DNA of 15,231 nucleotides. Origin: Acetobacteraceae bacterium. GTDB lineage: Bacteria; Pseudomonadota; Alphaproteobacteria; Acetobacterales; Acetobacteraceae. Of the stretch, positions 1-9,659 are shown piece by piece. Position 1 is the stretch's first letter. Each line of letters starts with the position of its first letter. Location: contig DAHWBL010000448.1 in assembly GCA_027323595.1 (NCBI GenBank), positions 1-15,231 of the forward strand. The letters run 5' to 3'. Below the pieces are notes generated by a model. The model made no database searches and was not told the DNA's origin. It was given only the letters and a program-made list of their open reading frames with translations. The position numbers were made by a program, and so were the translations under genes.

Positions 1-48
1 CGATACTCCTACTAGTATAACTACTTTCGAATCAACTCCGTTTCTACG

Positions 49-99
49 TACCTTAAAGGTGACCGAAATCTTAAAAGCCCTCTAATCGGCTTTAAGGTA
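49..99. repeat. 10-bp perfect inverted repeat around the end of tctB
   Basis: TACCTTAAAG at 49-58 and CTTTAAGGTA at 90-99 are exact reverse complements separated by 31 bases, and the right arm includes the tctB stop codon. It lies wholly in the AT-rich end of the window. The bases from 1 to 48 hold no recognisable gene. They include an 8-base palindrome TACTAGTA at 10-17. The function is unknown: it could be an alternative terminator structure or part of an element truncated by the window edge. Confidence 0.5.
74..93 (-). terminator. Possible stem-loop terminator at the end of tctB
   Basis: On the minus strand AAAGCC pairs with GGCTTT across an 8-base loop, followed by TTTTAAGATTT. The first arm begins inside the tctB TAA stop codon. 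The position fits a transcription terminator for tctAB. However, the stem is only 6 bp perfect, and the T-run partly belongs to the stem. Its upstream arm could instead pair with a more distal repeat (49-58). Confidence 0.35.
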
Positions 100-565
100 A
101 GGCGTAAGGGGTATATCCATCGACTCCATCGAACAGCAGCCCGGCGGGCAGATCGAGCCCGAGCAGCCAGGCGAACATCAGCCATAGCACCGCCACCAGC
201 CCGACGCCGCCGGCGATCGCGGCGGGCCAGGACAGCCGCGCGCCCAGGCGCAGCGCGAGCGGCACCGCGAGCGCGCAGGCGGGCAGGATGCCGATCAGGA
301 AAAATCCGCCGACCAGGCCGAGCAGGCCGGCGATGGCGGTGGCCTCGTCCTGCCAGCGCGGCGGCGGGCGATGGGCGATGATGGGGTGCGAGCGGGTCCG
401 CGCCGGGCGGTCGCGCAGGTCGTGCAGCGCCAGCAGCAGCACCGCGCCGCCGGCGATCAGCGGCAGGGTGGCCGCCGTCGGCTTGAAGCCGCGCGCGATC
501 GCCAGATAGGCCCCGGCGAGCAGGATCAGCGCCAGCGAGGGCAGCCGCCGGGCCCAGCCTGTCAT
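92..565 (-). CDS. tctB: Tripartite tricarboxylate transporter small membrane subunit TctB
   Basis: 157 aa, mostly hydrophobic, with four predicted membrane segments at about residues 8-24, 31-47, 75-93 and 109-133. This size and layout match the small membrane subunit of tripartite tricarboxylate transporters (TTT), which works with TctA and a periplasmic binding protein to import carboxylates. The identification rests on topology plus position, since TctB sequences are poorly conserved. The ATG start overlaps the tctA stop by 4 bases (ATGA), so the two are probably translationally coupled. The last dozen residues, after LPAGLLF, use codons such as GGA, CCT and TTA that are rare elsewhere in the window. 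They fall where composition drops from very GC-rich to about 41% GC, so the native C-terminus may be altered. The stop lies within an inverted-repeat region. Confidence 0.8.
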   Translation of the reverse strand: MTGWARRLPSLALILLAGAYLAIARGFKPTAATLPLIAGGAVLLLALHDLRDRPARTRSHPIIAHRPPPRWQDEATAIAGLLGLVGGFFLIGILPACALAVPLALRLGARLSWPAAIAGGVGLVAVLWLMFAWLLGLDLPAGLLFDGVDGYTPYALP

Positions 566-2040
566 CGCCGCTGTCTCGCCGCGCGCAGCCTTGGCCAGGC
601 CAGCGCGAGCAGAATGAGCCCGCACAGCGTGGCGGCGAGCGGGCGGGTGACGAAGATCGATGCGTCGCCATCCGACATCGCCAGACTCTGGTGAAAATCG
701 CGCTCGATGCCCGCGCCCAGCACCAGCGCGATCACCAGCGGCAGGCGCGGATAATCCAGCCGCAGCATGGCGTAGCCGAGCAGTCCAAAGGCGGCGGTGA
801 CGACGATGTTGGCGGTCGAGCGGTCCACCGCCCACGAGCCGGTCAGCGCCACCCCCAGCACCAGCGGCACCAGCACCCGGCCGGGAACGCGGGTGATGCG
901 GGTGAGCGGGCGGACCACCAGCAGGCCGATCAGCGAGGCCAACACGCAGGCGACGGTGAGCGCCCAGATCAGCCCATAGATCTCGGTCTGGTTGTTCATC
1001 AGGATCAGCGGCCCCGGCTGCATGCCGTGCAGCACCAGGATGCCCAGGAACACCGCCATCTCGGCGCTGCCGGGAATGCCGAAGGCGAGGGTGGGGATCA
1101 GCGCCGAGCAATCCTTCGCGTTGATCGCGGCTTCCGGCGCGATCACGCCCTCGATGTTGCCGTGGCCGAAGCTGGCGGGGTCGCGCGCGGTCTGCATCGC
1201 CACCGAATAGGACAGGAACGCGGCGACGGTGCCGCCGATGCCGGGGATGGCGCCGATCACCGTGCCGATCAGCGAGCCGCGCAGCACCGTGGGCCAGTGG
1301 CGGAAGGTCTCGATGAGGCCGGCGGACAGGCGGGTGACCTGGGTCGGCCCGGCGGCGGCCACGCTGCCGCCCCGCACCCACAGATTGAGCATCTCGGCGA
1401 GCGCGAACAGCCCGATCAGCGCCGGCACCAGATGCACCCCGTCCCACAGCGCGTCGATGCCGAAATCATAGCGCGCCACGCCGTCCACCTGGTCGTAGCC
1501 GACGGTGGCGAGCATCAGCCCCAGCCCGCCGACCAGCAGCGCGCGCGCCATCGGGCCGCGGCTGGCGGTGGCCACCAGCACCAGCCCGAGCAGCCCGAGC
1601 AGGAAGAATTCCGGCGGCCCGAAGGCCAGCACCAGATGGGTGGACAGCGGCAGCACCGCCAGCAGGCTGATGGTGCCGATCAGCCCGCCGAGCGCGTTGG
1701 CCGATGCCGCCGCGCCGATCGCCTGCCCCGCCTTGCCCTGCTGGGCGAGCGGGAAACCGTCGAGGCAGGTGGCGGCGTTGGGCGCCGAGCCGGGGGTGTT
1801 GAGCAGGATGGCGGTGATCGATCCGCCCATCGGCACCGCGCCCATCACCCCGCCGGCCAGCGCCAGCGCGGGCATGGTGTCGAGCCCGTAGGTGAGCGGC
1901 AGCAGCAGCGCCAGCGCGGTGGTGCCGCCAAGCCCGGGCACCGCGCCGAACACCAGCCCGACCGCCATGCCGATGCACAGGAACAGCAATGAAGCCGGAT
2001 GGGCGAGGCTCGCCGCGCCGCTGAGCCAGATCGATATCAT
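562..2040 (-). CDS. tctA: Tripartite tricarboxylate transporter large membrane subunit TctA
   Basis: 492 aa polytopic inner-membrane protein, the usual TctA length, with many hydrophobic segments. It shows the internal duplication typical of the family: GAVPGLGGT near residue 32 and GAIPGIGGT near residue 263. The TctA signature around residues 71-105 is present (MGGSITAILLNTPGS followed by LDGFPLAQQGKAG). TctA forms the channel of a secondary, ion-driven importer for citrate-like or other carboxylates, with the substrate set by the missing TctC partner. I chose the ATG at 2040 (MISIW) rather than the in-frame ATG at 2079. Homologues begin close to this point, and the upstream ATG sits inside the -10 element of the proposed promoter. 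The ribosome binding site is weak. The next gene tctB overlaps by 4 bases. The substrate cannot be predicted from sequence. Confidence 0.93.
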   Translation of the reverse strand: MISIWLSGAASLAHPASLLFLCIGMAVGLVFGAVPGLGGTTALALLLPLTYGLDTMPALALAGGVMGAVPMGGSITAILLNTPGSAPNAATCLDGFPLAQQGKAGQAIGAAASANALGGLIGTISLLAVLPLSTHLVLAFGPPEFFLLGLLGLVLVATASRGPMARALLVGGLGLMLATVGYDQVDGVARYDFGIDALWDGVHLVPALIGLFALAEMLNLWVRGGSVAAAGPTQVTRLSAGLIETFRHWPTVLRGSLIGTVIGAIPGIGGTVAAFLSYSVAMQTARDPASFGHGNIEGVIAPEAAINAKDCSALIPTLAFGIPGSAEMAVFLGILVLHGMQPGPLILMNNQTEIYGLIWALTVACVLASLIGLLVVRPLTRITRVPGRVLVPLVLGVALTGSWAVDRSTANIVVTAAFGLLGYAMLRLDYPRLPLVIALVLGAGIERDFHQSLAMSDGDASIFVTRPLAATLCGLILLALAWPRLRAARQRR

Positions 2041-2074
2041 GGTGCCTGCATCTGGCGCGTTTTCCCCCGCGCCC

Positions 2075-2102
2075 AGCATGTCCCGTCGCGCCGCGCTGTC
2101 AA
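2075..2102 (-). promoter_or_regulatory. Candidate sigma-70 promoter for tctAB
   Basis: On the minus strand a perfect TTGACA (2102-2097) is followed after 16 bases by CATGCT (2080-2075), a poor -10 match. In high-GC alphaproteobacteria the -35 box is often the better conserved element. The predicted start, near 2068, leaves a leader of about 28 bases before the tctA ATG at 2040. This spacing supports that start codon over the one at 2079. Confidence 0.5.
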
Positions 2103-2120
2103 GCCGGCGGCTTCAAGCCG

Positions 2121-2145
2121 GATGACGTCAGGCCCGATGACGTCA
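2121..2145. promoter_or_regulatory. Twin TGACGTCA palindromes upstream of tctA (candidate operator)
   Basis: GATGACGTCA occurs twice, at 2121-2130 and 2136-2145, each containing the perfect 8-bp palindrome TGACGTCA. The centres are 15 bases apart. They lie about 58 and 73 bases upstream of the start predicted from the TTGACA box, where an activator would bind. A second short direct repeat, TCAAGCCGG, occurs at 2099-2107 and 2113-2121 next to the -35 box. The binding protein is not identifiable from this window. Confidence 0.45.
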
Positions 2146-2156
2146 CGCGGGCGGCC

Positions 2157-5611
<3,455 letters not shown>

Positions 5612-5615
<4 letters not shown>

Positions 5616-5938
5616 GCAGCCTCTGTCGGTTCGTCGGTTGGCCCGCCCTGCGCGGGCGGGGTGGCCACGGCGGCGCGCATTTGCCGCAGCAGCGCGCTGT
5701 CGTGATCGGGCGGGATCGGCCGGCGGCCGGACAGCCAGTCCGCGAGGTCGGGGTCGGGCGGTTCGAGCATGGCCTCGATGGCGTCCAGCTCGGTCTCTGC
5801 CATGCCGGCCAGGCGCGGGGCGAGCCAGCCGCCGATCATCAGGTCGTTTTCATGGGTGCCGCGATGGGTGGCGCGGAACAGGATGCGTTTGCGCCGTGGG
5901 TCGAGCGGCGCGGATGAGGCAGTGGGGGCGGTGTGCAT
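5612..5938 (-). CDS. sdhE: FAD assembly factor SdhE (succinate dehydrogenase flavinylation)
   Basis: 108 aa small cytosolic protein of the SdhE/Sdh5 (DUF339) family, which promotes covalent attachment of FAD to the SdhA subunit of succinate dehydrogenase. The hallmark RGxxE motif is present as RGTHE at residues 26-30, preceded by RRKRILFRATH. The conserved EPPDPDLADWLSGRRPIP stretch lies near residues 59-76. The protein is longer than the ~85-95 aa of many homologues because of a Pro/Ala/Thr-rich tail at both ends. No clear Shine-Dalgarno sequence precedes the ATG. It overlaps mfd by 4 bases (ATGA) and diverges from recG. The sdhE-mfd and recG neighbourhood recurs, from general knowledge, in alphaproteobacteria. 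The sdh genes themselves are not in the window. Confidence 0.93.
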
Positions 5939-5996
5939 CGCGGGCCGTGTCTTATCGCCGTGCGCGGTGCGGCGCCAGCCCGGCGGGTGGGCGGTG
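5939..5996. promoter_or_regulatory. Short divergent region between sdhE and recG
   Basis: Only about 55 bases separate the two divergent start codons. No convincing -35/-10 pair is visible inside it. ATAAG-like bases on the sdhE strand could serve as a weak -10. Any promoter for one gene must therefore extend into the coding sequence of the other, so expression of the two sides may interfere. Confidence 0.3.
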
Positions 5997-8066
5997 GTGA
6001 ACGACGATCCGCTGGCCGCGCTGATGGCGCCGCTGGAGCGGCTGGCCGGCGTGGGCCCCGCGCTCGCGCCGCTGCTGGCGCGGGCCGCCGGCGGTGCGCG
6101 CGTGCTGGACCTGCTGCTGCATGTGCCCGACTCGGTGATCGACCGGCGCGACCGCACCCCGATCCGCGACGCCAGGGCCGGGATGGTGGTGACCTGGGAG
6201 GTGGAGGTGGTGAGCCGGCACAAGCCGGCGACCCCGCGCCAGCCCTGGCGGGTGGTGGTCGGCGATGGCAGCGGCCATGCCGAGCTGGTGTTCTTCTCGC
6301 CCGCGCGGCTGAAATTATGCGAGCCGGGCGCGCGGCTGACCGTGTCGGGCCGGCTGGAGCTGTATGACGGCCGGCTGATGATGTCGCATCCCGAGCATGT
6401 GGTGCCGGTGGGGCGCGGCACGGTGCCGGCGCTGGAGCCGGTCTGGGGGCTGACGGCGGGGCTGTGGCCGGGGCAGGTGCGCCGGGCGCTGGCGGCGGCG
6501 TTGCGCGGGCTGCCGGACCTGCCCGAATGGCAGGACCCGGCATTGCTGCGCCGTGAGCACTGGCCAGGCTTCGGCGCGGCGCTGCGGGCGCTGCACGCGC
6601 CGGCCGGCGACGCGGACCTGGGTCCGCAATTTCGTCGCCGCCTGGCCTATGACGAACTGCTCGCCCACCAGCTCGCCATGCAGTGGGTGCGCGCGCGCAT
6701 CCGCGCCCAGCCGGGGCGGGAGCTGTCCGGCGACGGGCGGCTGCGCGCGGTCGCGCTGGAGCGGTTCGGCCACACGCCGACGCCGGCGCAACTGCGCGCG
6801 TTGGCCGAGATCGACGCGGACCTCGCGGCACCGCGGCGGATGCTGCGGCTGCTGCAGGGCGATGTCGGGTCCGGCAAGACGCTGGTGGCGCTGCTGGCGA
6901 TGCTGCGCGCGGTGGAGGCGGGCGGGCAGGCGGCGCTGATGGCGCCGACGGCATTGCTGGCGCAGCAGCATTTCGCGCTGTTCAGCGCGCTCTCGCCGGT
7001 GAAGGTGGTGCTGCTGGCCGGGGCCGGGCGCGGGGCGGGGCAGGCGGCGGCGCGAACCCGCGCGCTGGCCGATATCGCGAGCGGCGAGGCGCGGCTGATC
7101 GTGGGCACCCACGCTTTGTTTCAGCGTGGCGTGGCCTATCACGATCTGGCCCTCGCGGTGGTGGATGAGCAGCATCGTTTCGGCGTCGATCAGCGCCTGC
7201 TGCTCGGCGGCAAGGGGCGGGCGACCGATATTCTGGTGATGAGTGCCACGCCGATCCCGCGCTCGCTGCTGTTGGCGCGCTGGGGCGAGATGGAGGTGTC
7301 GTCGCTGCGCGGCAAGCCGGCCGGGCGGCGGCCGGTGCGCACCTCGCTGCACGCGCTGTCGGTGCTGGATGAGGTGGCCGACGGGGTGGCGCGGGCGTTG
7401 GCGCGCGGTGAGCGGGTGTTCTGGGTGTGCCCGCTGCTGGAGGAGAGCGAGCGCGGCGACCTCGCCGCCGCGGTGGCGCGCCACCAGGCGCTGGCGGCCA
7501 GGTTCGGCGCGCTGGTCGGGCTCGCGCACGGCCGGCAGGACGCTGCCACACGGCGGGGCGCGGTGGCGGATTTCGCCGCCGGGCGCACCCGCATTCTGGT
7601 CGCGACCACGGTGATCGAGGTCGGCATCGACGTGCCGGAGGCCAACGTGATGGTGATCGAGCAGGCCGAGCGCTTCGGGCTCGCACAGCTGCACCAGTTG
7701 CGCGGGCGGGTGGGGCGCTCGGGCGCGCAGGGTTTTTGCCTGTTGCTGCATGCCGACATGATGAGCGTCGCGGCGACGGCGCGGCTGCGGCTGCTGCGCG
7801 ACACCGAGGACGGGTTTCGCATCGCCGAGGAGGATTATCGCCAGCGCGGCGGCGGCGACCTGTTGGGCACGCGCCAGTCCGGGCTGCCCGGATGGCGGCT
7901 CGCCGATCCGGCCCTGCATGCCGATCTGGCGCGGATCGCGGCGCGCGAGGCGGCGTTGATCATCGCGCGTGATCCGCGCCTGGTCGGCCCGCGCGGGCCG
8001 GCGTTGCGGCTGCTGCTGCGCCTGTTCGACCGGGTGGCCGGGATGCGCGCGCTGCGGGCCGGATAG
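5997..8066 (+). CDS. recG: ATP-dependent DNA helicase RecG
   Basis: 689 aa from the chosen GTG, the usual RecG length. RecG is a branch-migrating helicase that regresses stalled replication forks and processes Holliday junctions. It starts with the LAGVGPALAPLL helix-turn segment (residues 16-27). The OB-fold wedge domain is at about 60-150. The superfamily 2 helicase core carries Walker A GDVGSGKT at 288-295, DEQHRFGV at 390-397, SATPIPRS at 416-423 and QLRGRVGRS at 567-575. The RecG-specific GGGDLLGTRQSGLPGW segment is at about 618-633. GTG codons at 5994 and 5997 are both possible starts. The open frame extends to 5769, but that would overlap sdhE completely and adds a non-homologous leader. 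A strong Shine-Dalgarno sequence is lacking (GGGTGGG upstream). Confidence 0.96.
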   Translation: MNDDPLAALMAPLERLAGVGPALAPLLARAAGGARVLDLLLHVPDSVIDRRDRTPIRDARAGMVVTWEVEVVSRHKPATPRQPWRVVVGDGSGHAELVFFSPARLKLCEPGARLTVSGRLELYDGRLMMSHPEHVVPVGRGTVPALEPVWGLTAGLWPGQVRRALAAALRGLPDLPEWQDPALLRREHWPGFGAALRALHAPAGDADLGPQFRRRLAYDELLAHQLAMQWVRARIRAQPGRELSGDGRLRAVALERFGHTPTPAQLRALAEIDADLAAPRRMLRLLQGDVGSGKTLVALLAMLRAVEAGGQAALMAPTALLAQQHFALFSALSPVKVVLLAGAGRGAGQAAARTRALADIASGEARLIVGTHALFQRGVAYHDLALAVVDEQHRFGVDQRLLLGGKGRATDILVMSATPIPRSLLLARWGEMEVSSLRGKPAGRRPVRTSLHALSVLDEVADGVARALARGERVFWVCPLLEESERGDLAAAVARHQALAARFGALVGLAHGRQDAATRRGAVADFAAGRTRILVATTVIEVGIDVPEANVMVIEQAERFGLAQLHQLRGRVGRSGAQGFCLLLHADMMSVAATARLRLLRDTEDGFRIAEEDYRQRGGGDLLGTRQSGLPGWRLADPALHADLARIAAREAALIIARDPRLVGPRGPALRLLLRLFDRVAGMRALRAG

Positions 8067-8203
8067 GCCGGGCCGGGGCTTCACAACATCTTGTCCGCGC
8101 GGGCCTCGCGCTTGCATCTGGCGGTGGATCGGTTATGCCGCCGGGGCCGGACAATTCGGCGGATGCCACCAAATCCGGGCGCAATCAGGGGAACGGCGGA
8201 ACG
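8067..8203 (+). promoter_or_regulatory. Intergenic region with candidate promoter for the ABC-transporter operon
   Basis: 137 bases between recG and the first ABC gene, the only sizeable gap ahead of this five-gene unit. A weak candidate promoter is TTGCAT (8112-8117), 16 bases, TATGCC (8134-8139). AGGGGA at about 8187-8192 is a plausible ribosome binding site for the ATG at 8204. No intrinsic terminator for recG is visible, so read-through from recG is possible. Confidence 0.25.
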
Positions 8204-8926
8204 ATGGACACGGCGCTGATCGAGATGCGTGGGCTGACCAAATATTTCGGCGGGTTTTGCGCGGTGCGCGACGTGTCGTTCAGCGTGGCGCGCGGCGAGG
8301 TGGTGGGGTTTTTGGGCCCCAACGGCGCCGGCAAATCCACCACCATGAAGATGCTCGCCGGCTTCATGACCCCCAGTTCGGGCAGCGCCAGCATCGAGGG
8401 ACATGACGTGCTGCGTGACGGCCTGGCCGCGCGCCGTGCGCTGGGCTATCTGCCCGAAGGCGCGCCGGCCTATGGCGAGATGAGCGTCGAGGCGTTCCTC
8501 GAATTCGTCGCGCGCATCCGCCGGGTGGGGCCCGATGCGGTGCGCCGCGCGCTGGCGCTGACCAGCCTCGACTCGGTGCGGTTGCAGCCGATCGAGACCT
8601 TGTCGAAGGGCTTCAAGCGCCGCGTCGGCCTCGCCCAGGCGCTGCTGCACGACCCGGCGACGCTGGTGATGGACGAACCCACCGACGGGCTCGACCCGAA
8701 CCAGAAATTCGAGGTGCGCGCGCTGATCCGCGCGATGGCGCCGCGCAAGGCGATCCTGATCAGCACGCATCTGCTGGAGGAGGTGGAAGCCATCTGCACC
8801 CGCGCGGTGGTGATCGCGCGCGGGGTGATCGTGGCGGACTGCACGCCCGCCGAACTCGCCGCGCGCCATCCGTCCGGACGGCTCGATGACGTGTTCCGCG
8901 CGCTGACCGAGGCGGAGGCGGCCTGA
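8204..8926 (+). CDS. ABC transporter ATP-binding protein, GldA-like
   Basis: 240 aa nucleotide-binding subunit of an ABC-2 type transporter, probably working at the inner face of the membrane with the following permease. Walker A GPNGAGKS is at residues 38-45, the signature LSKGFKRR at 133-140, Walker B LVMDEP with D157/E158, D-loop GLDP and switch histidine H189 in ISTH. The Q-loop position has glutamate in GYLPEGAPAYGEMSV, as is usual in the GldA/CcmA-like branch. I chose the ATG at 8204 because the family begins just before the β-strand IEMRGLTKYF and AGGGGA lies upstream. An in-frame ATG at 8135 is less likely. The stop overlaps the permease start by one base (TGATG), indicating an operon. 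The substrate is unknown, and the gliding function of Bacteroidetes GldA should not be assumed. Confidence 0.92.
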   Translation: MDTALIEMRGLTKYFGGFCAVRDVSFSVARGEVVGFLGPNGAGKSTTMKMLAGFMTPSSGSASIEGHDVLRDGLAARRALGYLPEGAPAYGEMSVEAFLEFVARIRRVGPDAVRRALALTSLDSVRLQPIETLSKGFKRRVGLAQALLHDPATLVMDEPTDGLDPNQKFEVRALIRAMAPRKAILISTHLLEEVEAICTRAVVIARGVIVADCTPAELAARHPSGRLDDVFRALTEAEAA

Positions 8927-9657
8927 TGCGCAACATGCTGATCATCGCCCGGCGCGAGCTTGGCGCCTATTTCGCGACCCCGGTGGCGGTGGTGTTCATC
9001 GTCATCTTCCTGGTGCTGCAATCGGTGTTGACCTTCAACATGGGTGGCTTCTTCGATCGCGACCAGGCCGATCTGATCCCGTTCTTCAGCTTCCTGCCGT
9101 GGGTGCTGCTGTTGCTGGTGCCCGCGATCACCATGCGGCTGTGGGCCGAGGAGCGGCGCGGCGGCACCATCGAGCTGCTGCTGACGCTGCCGGTGCGTGT
9201 GTGGGAGGCGGTGGTCGGCAAATTCATCGCCGCCTGGTGCTTTTGCGCCATCGCGCTGGTGCTGACCTTCCCGATGGTGATCACGGTGAATTTTCTCGGT
9301 CATCCCGATAACGGCATGATCGTCGCGGGCTATCTGGGCGCGCTGCTGGTCGCCGGCAGTTTTCTGTCGGTGGGGGCAGCGATGTCGGCAACCACGCGTA
9401 ATCAGGTGATCGCCTTCGTCGCGGCGGTGGCGCTGTGTCTGCTGTTCGCCGTGATGTCCTATCCGCTGGTGACCGAGTTCTTGTCGCAGCGTGTGCCGGT
9501 GCTGGCGGAGGTGGCGCGCGGGCTGAGCGTGAACGAGCGCTATCTGGGCTTCACCCGCGGGGTGATCGCGCTGCCCGACATCGTGTTCTTCGCCAGCTTC
9601 ATGCTGTTCTGGCTGGTGGCCAACACGCTGATCCTGCAAGCACGCAAGGCGGATTGA
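8926..9657 (+). CDS. ABC-2 type permease, GldF-like
   Basis: 243 aa integral membrane protein with six predicted transmembrane segments at about residues 18-38, 52-70, 99-121, 131-151, 158-178 and 217-237. The conserved GldF/ABC-2 motif MRLWAEERRGGTIELLLTLP at residues 70-89 is the cytoplasmic coupling region. Length and topology fit the permease partner of the ATPase encoded immediately upstream, whose stop codon shares one base with this ATG. A homodimer of this protein with two ATPase subunits would make a complete exporter-like core. The next gene begins two bases after its stop. The cargo cannot be inferred from sequence. Confidence 0.9.
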   Translation: MRNMLIIARRELGAYFATPVAVVFIVIFLVLQSVLTFNMGGFFDRDQADLIPFFSFLPWVLLLLVPAITMRLWAEERRGGTIELLLTLPVRVWEAVVGKFIAAWCFCAIALVLTFPMVITVNFLGHPDNGMIVAGYLGALLVAGSFLSVGAAMSATTRNQVIAFVAAVALCLLFAVMSYPLVTEFLSQRVPVLAEVARGLSVNERYLGFTRGVIALPDIVFFASFMLFWLVANTLILQARKAD

Positions 9658-9659
9658 CG

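Noticed and set aside
691..1992. 433-residue plus-strand open frame opposite tctA
   Set aside because: Gln/His/Arg-rich shadow of the tctA codons, whereas tctA has clear family motifs.
2041..2079. Upstream ATG at 2079 as the tctA start
   Set aside because: It would add 13 residues not typical of TctA and lies within the -10 element of the candidate promoter.
5769..5996. Extension of recG to an ATG at 5769
   Set aside because: It would overlap sdhE over most of its length and add an Arg/Ser-rich leader absent from RecG. The GTG at 5997 gives the normal length.
6315..8117. 600-residue open frame on the minus strand opposite recG
   Set aside because: Low-complexity composition and full overlap with a motif-complete RecG. 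No homology signal is visible.
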